Positions 37,833-47,347 of a DNA stretch of 64,000 nucleotides are shown in pieces. The stretch is from Cellulomonas sp. APG4 (GTDB lineage Bacteria; Actinomycetota; Actinomycetes; Actinomycetales; Cellulomonadaceae): NCBI RefSeq assembly GCF_009996735.1, contig NZ_JAACYI010000018.1:1-64000 (forward strand), in the 5' to 3' direction. A model generated the notes under the pieces. The model ran no database searches. It was not told the DNA's origin and saw only the letters and a list, made by a program, of their open reading frames with translations. Position 1 is the stretch's first letter. Each line of letters begins with the position of its first letter. The translations under genes and the position numbers were made by a program.

Positions 37833-37839
37833 GGTCACG

Positions 37840-38463
37840 ATGACGCACACGCCCGACGACGTGCCGCTGCCCGAGGAGGACGCCGTGCGCGCCCCCGTGC
37901 GCTACGACGCGCCACGCGCCGAGCGTGCGGTGCGCGAGCTGCTGCTCGCCGTGGGGGAGGACCCGGACCGCGACGGCCTGCGGGACACCCCCGCACGCGT
38001 CGCCCGCGCCTACGCCGAGACCTTCGCGGGCCTGTACTCCGACCCGCGCGAGGTGCTCGCGACGACCTTCGACGAGGGCCACGAGGAGATGGTGGTCGTC
38101 AAGGACATCGCGGTGTACTCGACGTGCGAGCACCACCTGGTGCCGTTCCACGGCGTGGCCCACGTGGGCTACATCCCGAACGCCGACGGCCGGATCACGG
38201 GCCTGTCGAAGATCGCCCGCCTGGTCGACCTCTACGCACGGCGACCGCAGGTCCAGGAGCGCCTCACGTCCCAGGTGGCCGACGCGCTCGTCGAGGGGCT
38301 GGCGCCGCGCGGGGTGCTCGTGGTGATCGAGTGCGAGCACCTGTGCATGTCGATGCGCGGTGTGCGCAAGCCCGGCTCGCGCACCGTGACCTCGGCCGTG
38401 CGCGGGCAGATGCGTGACGTCGCGACCCGGGCCGAGGCGATGAGCCTCATCCTCGGACGCTGA
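37840..38463 (+). CDS. folE: GTP cyclohydrolase I
   Basis: 207 residues. It opens GTP to dihydroneopterin triphosphate, the first step of folate synthesis. The zinc and active-site residues are in [31 protein letters not shown] supplies the second Cys, and [21 protein letters not shown] is the family hallmark. It starts 7 bp after ftsH and leads the folate run folE-folP-folBK. Confidence 0.97.
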   Translation: MTHTPDDVPLPEEDAVRAPVRYDAPRAERAVRELLLAVGEDPDRDGLRDTPARVARAYAETFAGLYSDPREVLATTFDEGHEEMVVVKDIAVYSTCEHHLVPFHGVAHVGYIPNADGRITGLSKIARLVDLYARRPQVQERLTSQVADALVEGLAPRGVLVVIECEHLCMSMRGVRKPGSRTVTSAVRGQMRDVATRAEAMSLILGR

Positions 38464-38477
38464 GCGCGGGGCGCACC

Positions 38478-39392
38478 GTGCTCCACCCCGCCCCGCTGCC
38501 CGAGCGGCTCACGCGGCTGCGCCGCACGCTCGTCATGGGCGTCGTCAACGTGACCCCCGACTCGTTCAGCGACGGCGGCCGGTGGTTCGAGCCCGACGAC
38601 GCCGTCGCGCATGGCTTGGCGCTGCTCGCGGAGGGCGCGGACGTGCTCGACGTGGGCGGTGAGTCCACGCGGCCCGGTGCGCGCCGGGTGCCGCTCGACG
38701 AGGAGCACCGACGCGTGCTGCCGGTGATCCGTGCGCTCGCCGACGCGGGTGCCGTGGTGAGCGTCGACACGACCAGGGCCGAGGTCGCGCAGGCAGCGGT
38801 CGAGGCGGGCGCGCTCGTCGTCAACGACGTCTCGGGCGGCCTGGCCGACCCGGCGATGTACGACGTCGTCGCCCGCACGGGCGTCGTCTACGTCGCGATG
38901 CACTGGCGCGGTCACGCCGACGTGATGGACGACCTCGCCGCGTACGACGACGTCGTCGCGGACGTGCGCGACGAGCTCGCGTCCCGCCTCGAGGCCGTGG
39001 TGGCCGCGGGCGCGCGGCCCGAGCAGGTGGTGCTCGACCCGGGGCTGGGCTTCGCGAAGCCGGGACGTGACAACTGGCCCCTGCTCGCGCACCTCGACGC
39101 ACTCGTCGGGCTCGGCCGGCCGGTGCTCGTGGGCGCGTCGCGCAAGCGGTTCCTCGGCCATCTGCTCGCGGGGCCGGACGGCGCGCCCGTCGCACCCGCA
39201 GCGCGCGACCGCGCGACCGCGGCGGTGTCGGCGCTGGCCGCGGTTGCGGGAGCATGGTGCGTGCGGGTCCACGACGTACCCGGCTCGGCGGACGCCGTCC
39301 GGGTCGCCCACGCGTGGACAGCCGCCCGCTCGACGGGCGACCACCTGCAGGGGACGACGCAGGAAGGACACGAGAGTGCACCAGCCGGCTGA
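38478..39392 (+). CDS. folP: Dihydropteroate synthase
   Basis: 304 residues, a TIM barrel. It condenses 6-hydroxymethyl-dihydropterin pyrophosphate with p-aminobenzoate. The first signature is VMGVVNVTPDSFSDGG, followed by DVGGESTRPGA, VNDVSGG, DPGLGFAKPG and the phosphate site LVGASRKRFLG. These are the sulfonamide-target motifs and appear unmodified. GTG 38478 is the first available start after folE. Its 3' end overlaps folBK by 17 nt. Confidence 0.96.
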   Translation: MLHPAPLPERLTRLRRTLVMGVVNVTPDSFSDGGRWFEPDDAVAHGLALLAEGADVLDVGGESTRPGARRVPLDEEHRRVLPVIRALADAGAVVSVDTTRAEVAQAAVEAGALVVNDVSGGLADPAMYDVVARTGVVYVAMHWRGHADVMDDLAAYDDVVADVRDELASRLEAVVAAGARPEQVVLDPGLGFAKPGRDNWPLLAHLDALVGLGRPVLVGASRKRFLGHLLAGPDGAPVAPAARDRATAAVSALAAVAGAWCVRVHDVPGSADAVRVAHAWTAARSTGDHLQGTTQEGHESAPAG

Positions 39393-40611
39393 CCGGTCCC
39401 TCGACCGGATCCGACTCACGGGGATCGCGGCGACGGGCTACCACGGGGTGTTCGCGCACGAGCGCCGCGACGGGCAGACGTTCGTCGCCGACGTCGTGCT
39501 GCACGTCGACACGCGTCCCGCTGCGCACGAGGACCGCCTCGACCGCACGGTGGACTACGGCGCGGTCGCGGAGCAGGTCGCGGGGGTTCTCACGGGTGAG
39601 CCGGCGGACCTGCTCGAGACCGTGGCCGAACGCATCGCCGCGGTCGCGCTCGCCCACCCGGCCGTGGAGGCCGTCGACGTGGTGCTGCACAAGCCGCAGG
39701 CCCCCATCACGGTCCCGTTCACGGACGTGACGGTCGAGGTGCACCGGGACCGCGAGCACCGCCCGGTGGTCGGCGTCCCGAGCTCGTCCGGCCCGGCGAC
39801 CCGGCCGGCACCCGCCGACGTCCTCGACGCCGCGGTACCGCTGGCTGAGATCATCGCCCCGCACCTCGCGACGGGTGTCGCGGGCGGGGTCGCGACGCCG
39901 CTGCCCCTCGGGGGCTCGGCCGGGGCCGCCGTCGTCGGCGCAGGCCTCGCAGCCACGGGCGCGCCCACGCCCGCACCCGTGCCCTTCAGCCCGGACGTCG
40001 CCGCTCCCGCGGAGGTCGCAGCGGGCGAGGCGCCGATGGCGCTGCCGGCCCTGACCCTCGAGGACCGGCTCGACGTGGCGCCCGACGAGCCCGTCGACGT
40101 CGTGCTCGCGCTGGGCTCGAACGTGGGTGCGAGCCAGGAGACGCTGCGCCGGGCGATCTGGGACCTCGCGGCCGTGGACGGCCTCGAGCTCACGGTGATC
40201 TCGCCGCTCGCGCGCACCGCCGCGGTGGGCGGGCCGGAGCAGCCCGACTACCTCAACGCGGTGGTGCTCGGTCGCACGACCCTCGCGCCGCGCGCGCTGC
40301 TGCACGCGACCCAGGCGGTCGAGGCGCAGCACGGCCGTGTGCGCGAGGAGCACTGGGGGCCGCGCACCCTCGACGTGGACATCGTGCTGCACGGTCGCAC
40401 CGTGGCCGTCGCGGACGACCTCGAGCTGCCGCACCCGCGCGCGCACCAGCGGGCGTTCGTGCTCCAGCCGTGGGCGCAGGTGGACCCCGACGCCGTGCTG
40501 CCCGGGCTGGGTGGCGGCCCCGTGGCGGACCTCGCGCGCACCGCCCCCGATCGCGAGGGGATCCGCTGGATGGCGCTCGACTGGTGGAAGCAGCCCGAGG
40601 CCGGGTCCTGA
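39376..40611 (+). CDS. FolB-FolK fusion: dihydroneopterin aldolase / HPPK
   Basis: 411 residues. Residues about 8-125 are dihydroneopterin aldolase (RLTGIAATGYHGVFAHER, then VDYGAVAEQV, LLETVAERIA and KPQAPI). Residues about 130-235 are an Ala/Pro/Val-rich low-complexity linker. Residues about 238-400 are 6-hydroxymethyl-dihydropterin pyrophosphokinase (VLALGSNVGASQETLRRA, then GPRTLDVDIVLHG and LPHPRAHQRAFVLQPW). The two activities are consecutive steps before folP. In many actinobacteria these are separate adjacent genes. Start GTG 39376 with a GGAAGG-type site. It overlaps folP and touches the DUF3180 start (TGATG). Confidence 0.93.
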   Translation: MHQPADRSLDRIRLTGIAATGYHGVFAHERRDGQTFVADVVLHVDTRPAAHEDRLDRTVDYGAVAEQVAGVLTGEPADLLETVAERIAAVALAHPAVEAVDVVLHKPQAPITVPFTDVTVEVHRDREHRPVVGVPSSSGPATRPAPADVLDAAVPLAEIIAPHLATGVAGGVATPLPLGGSAGAAVVGAGLAATGAPTPAPVPFSPDVAAPAEVAAGEAPMALPALTLEDRLDVAPDEPVDVVLALGSNVGASQETLRRAIWDLAAVDGLELTVISPLARTAAVGGPEQPDYLNAVVLGRTTLAPRALLHATQAVEAQHGRVREEHWGPRTLDVDIVLHGRTVAVADDLELPHPRAHQRAFVLQPWAQVDPDAVLPGLGGGPVADLARTAPDREGIRWMALDWWKQPEAGS

Positions 40612-41090
40612 TGCGACGCACCCCGTGGCTGCGCGTCGTCGGCGTCGCCGTCGTCGCGACGCTCGTGGCCCTCGGGGGGCTGCGGCTCGCCGAGACCCGC
40701 GGGGCCACCCTGCTGCCCGTCCCGCTGCTCTCGAGCCTGGTGGTGGGTGTGATCGCCGTGGTCGTGCTCGTGCTCGGCTGGAACGTGCGGCAGTTCGCGC
40801 GCGGTCGTCGACCGGGGTTCGACCCGCTGGTCGCGGCCCGCACCGTGGTGCTCGCGACCGCGTCGGCCTACACGGGGGCGCTGCTGACCGGCTGGTACGG
40901 CGCGCACGCCCTCGTGGTGCTCGGCGACCTCGACATCCCCGCACGTCGCGAGGTCGCGCTCAGCACGCTGCCGGCCCTCGTGTGCACGGTCGCGCTCGCC
41001 GTCGTGGGGCTCGTGGTCGAGCGCTGGTGCGAGGTGCGTGGCGGTGACGACGAGACGGGCGACGGCGCCGCCACGGGCAGCACCGCCTGA
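40611..41090 (+). CDS. DUF3180 membrane protein
   Basis: 159 residues with four hydrophobic segments (about residues 9-26, 38-58, 78-100, 118-138). Conserved elements such as the Arg/Pro-rich loop GRRPGFDPLVAARTVVLA and AYTGALLTGWYGAHAL mark DUF3180, an actinobacterial family found directly after folK. Function is unknown. ATG 40611 overlaps the folBK stop. Confidence 0.85.
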   Translation: MRRTPWLRVVGVAVVATLVALGGLRLAETRGATLLPVPLLSSLVVGVIAVVVLVLGWNVRQFARGRRPGFDPLVAARTVVLATASAYTGALLTGWYGAHALVVLGDLDIPARREVALSTLPALVCTVALAVVGLVVERWCEVRGGDDETGDGAATGSTA

Positions 41091-41107
41091 GTGCGAGGAT
41101 GGTGCGC

Positions 41108-41602
41108 ATGACCCAGCACCCCGACGTCTTCGACCTGCCCGGGATGGCGTGGCAGCGGGTCTCCCCGCGCCTGACCACCGTGCGCCTGATCAGCGCGGGG
41201 ATCACTCTCGCGCTGCCCCTGGCGGGTGGCGTGGTGCTCGCGGTGCTCGTGGGCTCGCCGTGGCTGTGGCTCGTGCCCACCGCGGTGGCCGCCCTGGCCG
41301 TGTGGACCGCCGTCGTCGTGCCGCGCCAGGTGCGTGCGATCGGCTACGCCGAGCGCGACGACGACCTGCTGATCCGCTCGGGCGTGCTCTTCCGGTCGCT
41401 CGTCGTGGTGCCCTACGGACGCATGCAGTTCGTCGACGTCCAGGCGGGCCCGCTGGACCGCTGGGGCGGGGTCGCCAAGGTGCAGCTCCACACGGCATCG
41501 CCCTCGAGCGACGCCGTGATCCCCGGCCTGCCGCCCGAGGAGGCGGCCCGCCTTCGTGACCGTCTGGCTGCGCGCGGCGAGGCGCAGCTCGCGGGCCTGT
41601 GA
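41108..41602 (+). CDS. PH domain-containing membrane protein (YdbS-like)
   Basis: 164 residues. Two N-terminal membrane segments (about residues 28-70) are followed by one bacterial PH (bPH2) domain: DDLLIRSGVLFRSLVVVPYGRMQFVDVQ and KVQLHTASPSSDAVIPGL. ATG 41108 is chosen over 41099 because GAGGAT lies 7 nt upstream. It is paired by a GTGA overlap with a larger PH protein, as YdbS/YdbT pairs usually are. The function of these pairs is not well established; an envelope-associated role is likely. Confidence 0.82.
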   Translation: MTQHPDVFDLPGMAWQRVSPRLTTVRLISAGITLALPLAGGVVLAVLVGSPWLWLVPTAVAALAVWTAVVVPRQVRAIGYAERDDDLLIRSGVLFRSLVVVPYGRMQFVDVQAGPLDRWGGVAKVQLHTASPSSDAVIPGLPPEEAARLRDRLAARGEAQLAGL

Positions 41603-43113
41603 CCACCCCGCACCCCGCCCCCGGGCCGCACGCGCCGGACGCCCTCGCGGCCCAGCCCGGCGTCGCCGACCCCGCTCCCGACGCCCCCGCCGACCGCTGG
41701 CGCCGCGTCCACCCCGTGACCCCCGCGGTCAGGGGGTGGAAGGTCATCGTCGTGCTGCTGGTGGTGCTGGGCCAGCAGGTGAGCCAGAACGTCGTGGCGG
41801 CGCGCGAGGCGATCGACGCCGTGGGCTGGCTCCCGGTGCTCGGCCTCGTGGTGGTCGTCGCGCTCATCGGCTTCGGCTACTCGGCGATCGCCTGGCGCAT
41901 GACGCGCTACGCGATCGACGACGAGGCCGTCTACCTGCACACGGGCGTGCTCTTCCGCCAGCAGCGCAGCGCACGGCTCGACCGCATCCAGGCGATCGAC
42001 GTGGTGCAGCCCGTCCTGGCGCGCATCTTCGGCCTGGCGGAGCTCAAGATCGAGGTGGCCGGCGGCAGCGACTCGGCGGTCGCCCTCGCGTTCCTCAAGG
42101 AGGCCGACGCGCAGGCCGTGCGCAACGAGATCCTCGCGCGGGCCGCGGGGGTGCGCTTCGGCACGCCCGAGCAGCCCGAGGCGCCCGTCGCGCCGGAGCG
42201 GCCCATGGTCGCGGTGCCGCCGGGCCGCCTCGTGAGCTCGCTCGTGCGTTCGTCGGCGACGTTCTGGGCGGTCGTCGCCGTCGCGGTGGTGACGGTCACG
42301 GCGATCACGACGCGATCGGTCGGCTCGACGTTCGCGATGCTGCCCGTCCTCGCAGGCACGATCGGCTACCTGTGGCAGCGGTTCGCGGGCGAGTTCGGCT
42401 TCCGCTCGGCGCTCTCGCCCGACGGCATCCGGCTGCGCCGGGGGCTGCTCGAGACGCGGACGCAGACGGTGCCGCCCGGCCGCGTCCAGGCGGTCCGGCT
42501 CACCCAGCCCCTCTTGTGGCGCGGACCAGACTGGTGGCGCGTCCAGGTCAACGTGGCCGGCTACGGCCAGGGCGACGGCACGTCGTCGACCGAGACCGTC
42601 CTGCTGCCCGTGGGCGACCGTGACGAGGCCCTCGCGACGCTGTGGCTCGTCGTCCCGGACCTGGGCGTCGCGGACGCGCGCGCCCTGCTCGACGTCGCGC
42701 TCGCCGGGCAGGGCCCCGACGGCGGGTTCACCACGAGCCCGCGCCGGGCGCGCTGGCTCGACCCGCTCTCGTGGCGGCGCGAGGGCTTCGTCGTGACGCC
42801 GCGCGCCCTGCTCGCACGCTCGGGGCGCTTCGTGCGTCGCCTCGTCGTGGTCCCGCACGAGCGCACCCAGTCCCTCGGCCTCGTCCAGGGTCCGCTGCAG
42901 CGGCGCCTCGGTCTCGCCTCGTTCACGCTGCACTCGACGCCGGGCCCCGTCGCGCCGCGTGTCGACCACCTCGACGCGGCCGCGGCCTCGGAGCTGATGA
43001 CCGAGCAGGCCGCCCGCGCCCGTGCCGCGCGCGCCGCCGCGGGGCCCGAGCGCTGGATGTCGGAGCTCGCCGCGGCGCAGGACGACCCGGCGGGCGAGGC
43101 ACGTCCGTCATGA
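41599..43113 (+). CDS. PH domain-containing membrane protein (YdbT-like, multiple bPH2 domains)
   Basis: 504 residues. Pairs of membrane segments (about residues 50-95 and 218-262) separate bPH2 domains: IDDEAVYLHTGVLFRQQRSA with RLDRIQAIDVVQPVLARIFG, then LSPDGIRLRRGLLETRTQTV with GRVQAVRLTQPLLWRGPDWW, and a third around LLARSGRFVRRLVVVPHERT. The protein overlaps both neighbours by 4 nt. It is likely a membrane complex partner of the smaller PH protein. Confidence 0.85.
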   Translation: MTTPHPAPGPHAPDALAAQPGVADPAPDAPADRWRRVHPVTPAVRGWKVIVVLLVVLGQQVSQNVVAAREAIDAVGWLPVLGLVVVVALIGFGYSAIAWRMTRYAIDDEAVYLHTGVLFRQQRSARLDRIQAIDVVQPVLARIFGLAELKIEVAGGSDSAVALAFLKEADAQAVRNEILARAAGVRFGTPEQPEAPVAPERPMVAVPPGRLVSSLVRSSATFWAVVAVAVVTVTAITTRSVGSTFAMLPVLAGTIGYLWQRFAGEFGFRSALSPDGIRLRRGLLETRTQTVPPGRVQAVRLTQPLLWRGPDWWRVQVNVAGYGQGDGTSSTETVLLPVGDRDEALATLWLVVPDLGVADARALLDVALAGQGPDGGFTTSPRRARWLDPLSWRREGFVVTPRALLARSGRFVRRLVVVPHERTQSLGLVQGPLQRRLGLASFTLHSTPGPVAPRVDHLDAAAASELMTEQAARARAARAAAGPERWMSELAAAQDDPAGEARPS

Positions 43114-44057
43114 CCGCGCCCGGACGCCTGGGCGTCGGCGTGGTCGGGGCAGGTCGCGTCGGGGCCGTGCTCGGCAGCGCCCTGCGCGCGACCGGGCACG
43201 CCGTCGTGGGGGCGAGCGGCATCTCGGCCGCGACCACCGAGCGCATCGCGACGCTGCTGCCGGGTGTCCCGCACCTCGAGGTGCCCGAGGTCGTCGAGCG
43301 TGCCGAGCTGGTGCTGCTGACCGTGCCCGACGACGCGCTCACCGAGCTCGTCGAGGGGCTCGCCCGCCTCGGGGCGTGGCAGCCCGGGCAGATCGTCGTG
43401 CACACCGCGGGCGCCCACGGGACCGCGGTGCTCGAGCCCGCGCGCGCGCTCGGCGCGATCCCGCTCGCGCTGCACCCCGCGATGACCTTCACGGGCACGT
43501 CGCTCGACCTGGGCCGGCTCGTGGGCTGCACGTTCGCGGTGACGGCCCCGGCGCCCGTGCTCCCCATCGGCCAGGCGCTCGTGGTCGAGATCGGCGGTGA
43601 GCCCGTGGTGGTCGCCGAGGAGGCGCGACCGCTCTACCACGCGGCCCTCGCCCACGGTGCGAACCACCTCGTCGTGCTCGTCGCCCAGGCCGCGCAGGCC
43701 CTCGCTGGCGCGGGCGTCGCCGAGCCGCACCGCGTGCTCGGCCCCCTGCTCACCGCGGCCCTCGACGGCGCGGTGCGGGCGTCGGCGTCGATCGGGGAGG
43801 ACCCGGCCGGGACCGCGGCCGCGGGCGTCGCCGTCCTGACCGGGCCCGTGGTCCGCGGGGACGCGGGGACGGTGGCGGCGCACCTGCGCGAGCTCACCGC
43901 GCTCGCGGGCCGCGAGCCTCGCGCCGCCGACGTCCCGGCGACGTACCGCGCGCTCGCCCGTGCCACGGCCGCCCGCGCGCTCGCGGGTGGCCGGATCGGC
44001 ACGTCGTCGGCCCAGGCCGTGCTCGACGTGCTCGCCGAGCCCGAGGAGGACAGATGA
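43110..44057 (+). CDS. Rossmann-fold DUF2520 protein (ketopantoate-reductase-like)
   Basis: 315 residues. The N-terminal NAD(P)-binding motif is GVVGAGRVGAVLGSALRATGH. IPLALHPAMTFTGTS and the C-terminal helical DUF2520 domain (ARPLYHAALAHGANHLVVLV) match a family that sits next to panC in many actinobacteria. Because ketopantoate reductase (panE) is not otherwise visible here, a redox role in pantothenate synthesis is possible but unproven. ATGA overlap with the PH gene and 4-nt overlap with panC. Confidence 0.82.
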   Translation: MTAPGRLGVGVVGAGRVGAVLGSALRATGHAVVGASGISAATTERIATLLPGVPHLEVPEVVERAELVLLTVPDDALTELVEGLARLGAWQPGQIVVHTAGAHGTAVLEPARALGAIPLALHPAMTFTGTSLDLGRLVGCTFAVTAPAPVLPIGQALVVEIGGEPVVVAEEARPLYHAALAHGANHLVVLVAQAAQALAGAGVAEPHRVLGPLLTAALDGAVRASASIGEDPAGTAAAGVAVLTGPVVRGDAGTVAAHLRELTALAGREPRAADVPATYRALARATAARALAGGRIGTSSAQAVLDVLAEPEEDR

Positions 44058-44911
44058 CCAGGCCCCCCGTCGTGGTGCGCACGCGCCGTGAGCTCGCGAT
44101 CGCCCTGGTGCCCGTGCCCCGGCGCGCCGTCGTCATGACCATGGGTGCGCTGCACGAGGGCCACCTGAGCCTCGTGCGCGAGGCGCGCTCGCGCGCCGAC
44201 CAGGTGGTCGTGACGATCTTCGTGAACCCCCTCCAGTTCGCCCCGACGGAGGACCTCGAGCGCTACCCGCGTGACCTCGAGGGCGACGTCGCGCTGCTCG
44301 CCGGCGCCGGGGCCGACGTCGTCTTCGCCCCGACGGTCGACGAGGTGTACCGCGACGAGCCCGTGGTGCGCGTCGACGCGGGCGAGGTCGGCTCGCGCCT
44401 CGAGGGGGCGCACCGTCCGGGCCACCTCGACGGCGTGCTCACCGTGGTGCTCAAGCTGCTGCACCTCGTGCGGCCGCAGGTCGCGCTGTTCGGCCAGAAG
44501 GACGCCCAGCAGCTCATGGCGGTGCGCCGCATGGTCCACGACCTCGACGTTCCCGTCGAGGTGGTCGCGGTGCCCACGGTGCGCGACCCGGACGGCCTCG
44601 CGCTGTCCTCGCGCAACGCGTACCTCGACCCGTCCGAGCGCCAGGTCGCGCTCGGCCTCTCGCGTGCCCTGCGGCTCGCCGAGCAGCGGGCGCGTGCCGG
44701 TGCGGGGGCCGACGAGGTGCGGCTCGCCGCCGCGGCAGAGCTCGCGCGCACGGACCGCCTCGTGGTCGACTACGTCGCGCTGATCGACCCGGTCCTCGCG
44801 CGTGACGTCGCGGGCGACCACCGCGGGGCGGCCGTCCTGGCGGTCGCCGGCCGCGTGGGGTCGACGCGCCTGATCGACAACGTCGTGCTCGAGATCGAGG
44901 AGACCGCATGA
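44054..44911 (+). CDS. panC: Pantoate--beta-alanine ligase
   Basis: 285 residues. It condenses pantoate and beta-alanine with ATP to pantothenate. The nucleotidyl-transferase signature is [18 protein letters not shown] (HxGH type). [48 protein letters not shown] and [13 protein letters not shown] are all present and intact. It overlaps the next gene, panD, by 4 nt. Confidence 0.97.
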   Translation: MTRPPVVVRTRRELAIALVPVPRRAVVMTMGALHEGHLSLVREARSRADQVVVTIFVNPLQFAPTEDLERYPRDLEGDVALLAGAGADVVFAPTVDEVYRDEPVVRVDAGEVGSRLEGAHRPGHLDGVLTVVLKLLHLVRPQVALFGQKDAQQLMAVRRMVHDLDVPVEVVAVPTVRDPDGLALSSRNAYLDPSERQVALGLSRALRLAEQRARAGAGADEVRLAAAAELARTDRLVVDYVALIDPVLARDVAGDHRGAAVLAVAGRVGSTRLIDNVVLEIEETA

Positions 44912-45330
44912 GGATGCGACCGATGATGGTGGGCAAGATCCACCGCGCCACGGTGACCCAGGCGGACCTGCACTACGTGGGCTCCGTCACCGTCGACGCA
45001 GACCTGCTCGACGCCGCGGACGTGCTCCCGGGCCAGCAGGTGGACGTCGTCGACGTGACCAACGGGGCGCGGCTGACGACGTACGCGATCGCGGGTGAAC
45101 GCGGGTCGGGCACCGTGTGCATCAACGGCGCCGCGGCCCACCTGGTGCACCCGGGCGACGTCGTGATCCTCATCGCCTACGCGATGCTCGACGAGGACGA
45201 GGCCCGCACGTACAGCCCCCACGTGGTGCACGTCGACGCGCAGAACCGGCTCGTCGAGGTGGGTGAGGACCCGGGTGCTCCGCTCGAGGGCCTGGCGACC
45301 TCCGCGCTCCCGTGGGGCGCGACGCGGTGA
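44908..45330 (+). CDS. panD: Aspartate 1-decarboxylase
   Basis: 140 residues. It decarboxylates aspartate to beta-alanine for PanC. The self-processing site is G25-S26 in [17 protein letters not shown], which yields the pyruvoyl cofactor. The conserved [33 protein letters not shown] and [11 protein letters not shown] segments are present. A start at the internal ATG-ATG (residues 6-7) would be closer to the usual length. Its stop overlaps the nadB GTG (GTGA). Confidence 0.96.
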   Translation: MRMRPMMVGKIHRATVTQADLHYVGSVTVDADLLDAADVLPGQQVDVVDVTNGARLTTYAIAGERGSGTVCINGAAAHLVHPGDVVILIAYAMLDEDEARTYSPHVVHVDAQNRLVEVGEDPGAPLEGLATSALPWGATR

Positions 45331-47078
45331 GGCTCGCGCGTCGGCTCGCGGGCCCCGTCCCGGGGTGGACCGCCACGGCCGACGTCGTGGTCGTGGGCTC
45401 GGGCATCGCAGGTCTGACGGCCGCGCTGCGCCTGCGTACGCGCGTCCCCCGGGTGCTGCTGGTCACCAAGGGCGCCCTCGCGTCCGGCTCGACGGTGTGG
45501 GCGCAGGGCGGGATCGCCGCGGCGCTCGCCCCGACGGACTCGCCGGCCGCCCACCGCGACGACACGATCGCGGCCGGGGGCGGCCTGTGCGACCCGGACG
45601 CCGTCGACGTCCTGGTGACCGAGGGCCCCGCGCGCGTGCGCGAGCTCGCGGGCCTGGGCGCGGCGTTCGACACGGGGCCCGACGGCGGCCTGGCGCTCAC
45701 GCGCGAGGGCGGGCACGGTGCCGATCGGATCGCGCACGCGGGCGGCGACGCGACGGGCGCGGAGATCTCACGTGCGCTCGTCGCGCAGCTCGAGGCGGTG
45801 CGGGCGGACCCGGGCATCGAGGTGATCGAGCACGCGCTCGTGCTGGACCTGCTCACGGCCGCGCCGGACGCCGACGGCCGGCCCGGGCCCGTGTGCGGCG
45901 TGACGCTGCACGTGATCGGCGAGGGCAGCCGGGACGGCGAGGGCGCCGCGCTCGGCCGCGCCGTCGTGCTCGCGACCGGCGGCATCGGCCAGGTCTACCC
46001 GTCCTCGACCAACCCGGCCTCGGCCACGGGGGACGGGCTCGCGGCCGCGCTGCGTGCGGGGGCCGCGGTGGCCGACGTCGAGTTCGTCCAGTTCCATCCG
46101 ACGGTGCTGTGGCTCGGCGCGGGGGTCAAGGGGCAGCTCGCGCTCGTCTCCGAGGCCGTGCGTGGCGAGGGGGCGTGGCTGGTCGACACCGACGGCGTGC
46201 GGTTTATGCCCGCCGAGCACCCGCTCGCCGAGCTCGCACCGCGGGACGTCGTGGCGCACGCGATCGTGCGCCGCATGGCGAGCACGGGCTCGGACCACGT
46301 CTTCCTCGACGCGCGCCACCTGGGCGCGGCGTTCCTCGCGGAGCGGTTCCCGACGATCGCGCAGCGGCTCGCGGCCGAGGGGATCGACCTGGGCAACGAC
46401 CTGGTGCCCGTCGCACCGGCGCAGCACTACCACTCGGGCGGGGTGCTGACGGACGTGTACGGGCGCTCGGGCGTCGAGGGGCTGTGGGCGGTCGGGGAGG
46501 CCGCGTGCACGGGCGTGCACGGCGCCAACCGGCTCGCGTCGAACTCGCTGCTCGAGGGCCTGGTCTTCGCGCACCGCGCGGCCGACGACGTCGTCGCGCG
46601 GGTTGCGGCGGGCGACCTGCCGCAGCTCGAGCCGGTCGAGCGGGGCGGCCCGGCTGCGCTCGTCGCGGCGGCGGCCCGGCCGCGGCTCCAGCGGCTCGCG
46701 CAGCGCGGGCCCGGGGTCATCCGCTCCGAGGCGGGTCTCGCCGCGGCTGCCGATGCGCTCGCGTCTGTGCCCACGCGTGCGCACCTGGACCCGGGCACGG
46801 TCGCGAGCCCCCAGACGGCGGAGTGGGAGACGACCAACCTGCACCAGGTCGCCTCGGTGCTCACCGCGGCCGCGCGCGCCCGGACCGAGAGCCGGGGCGG
46901 GCACTTCCGTGAGGACTTCCCCGAGCCCGACGACGGCGCGTGGCGCGTACGTCTGGTCGCGTCGCTGGACCCGGACGGCGGGCTCGTGCTCGACCGCGTG
47001 CCCCTCAGCGCTCAGTCGAGCGGGAACCCCGCGGCACGCCAGGCGCCCGTACCGCCGGCGACGTTGACGACCTCGTGA
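45327..47078 (+). CDS. nadB: L-aspartate oxidase
   Basis: 583 residues. It oxidises aspartate to iminoaspartate, the first step of NAD synthesis. The FAD motif is [16 protein letters not shown]. The succinate-dehydrogenase/NadB flavoprotein landmarks are [49 protein letters not shown] in sequence order and [16 protein letters not shown]. The GTG start overlaps panD. The coding end overlaps the convergent rhodanese gene by 67 bp. nadA is not in the window, and nadC follows the intervening sulfur cluster. Confidence 0.95.
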   Translation: MRLARRLAGPVPGWTATADVVVVGSGIAGLTAALRLRTRVPRVLLVTKGALASGSTVWAQGGIAAALAPTDSPAAHRDDTIAAGGGLCDPDAVDVLVTEGPARVRELAGLGAAFDTGPDGGLALTREGGHGADRIAHAGGDATGAEISRALVAQLEAVRADPGIEVIEHALVLDLLTAAPDADGRPGPVCGVTLHVIGEGSRDGEGAALGRAVVLATGGIGQVYPSSTNPASATGDGLAAALRAGAAVADVEFVQFHPTVLWLGAGVKGQLALVSEAVRGEGAWLVDTDGVRFMPAEHPLAELAPRDVVAHAIVRRMASTGSDHVFLDARHLGAAFLAERFPTIAQRLAAEGIDLGNDLVPVAPAQHYHSGGVLTDVYGRSGVEGLWAVGEAACTGVHGANRLASNSLLEGLVFAHRAADDVVARVAAGDLPQLEPVERGGPAALVAAAARPRLQRLAQRGPGVIRSEAGLAAAADALASVPTRAHLDPGTVASPQTAEWETTNLHQVASVLTAAARARTESRGGHFREDFPEPDDGAWRVRLVASLDPDGGLVLDRVPLSAQSSGNPAARQAPVPPATLTTS

Positions 47079-47347
47079 CCCTGCTGGGCGAGCCACGCCG
47101 TGGCCTGTCCCGAGCGGTTCCCCGACTGGCAGATCAGGTACACCTCGCCCGGACGCGCCGTCACCTCGGTCACGCGGTCGACGAACGTGGTGAGCGGCAC
47201 GTTGAGCGCTCCCGGCACGTGGCCCGTGGCGAACTCGTGCTCCTCGCGCACGTCGACCACGGTGCGGGGCGTGCCGTCGTCGCTGCCGAGCGCGGCGCGC
47301 AGCCCTGCGACGTCGATCGTCGGGATCTGCTCGGGTCCGGTGGTCAT
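47012..47347 (-). CDS. Single-domain rhodanese
   Basis: 111 residues. VVDVREEHEFATGHVPGALNVPL is the N-terminal rhodanese strand-helix, and the catalytic Cys lies in the loop LICQSGNRSGQA. The last segment [16 protein letters not shown] is standard. It accepts and passes on sulfane sulfur. ATG overlaps the stop of the CoA-disulfide-reductase gene (TGATG), so it is the last gene of that leftward operon. Its last 67 bp lie over the end of nadB on the other strand. Confidence 0.92.
   Translation of the reverse strand: MTTGPEQIPTIDVAGLRAALGSDDGTPRTVVDVREEHEFATGHVPGALNVPLTTFVDRVTEVTARPGEVYLICQSGNRSGQATAWLAQQGHEVVNVAGGTGAWRAAGFPLD

Noticed and set aside
32877-37850. A 1657-codon open frame on the minus strand across dacB to ftsH
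   Set aside because: It is a composition artefact antisense to several genes with intact motifs; its translation is Arg/Ala/Pro/His-rich without structure.
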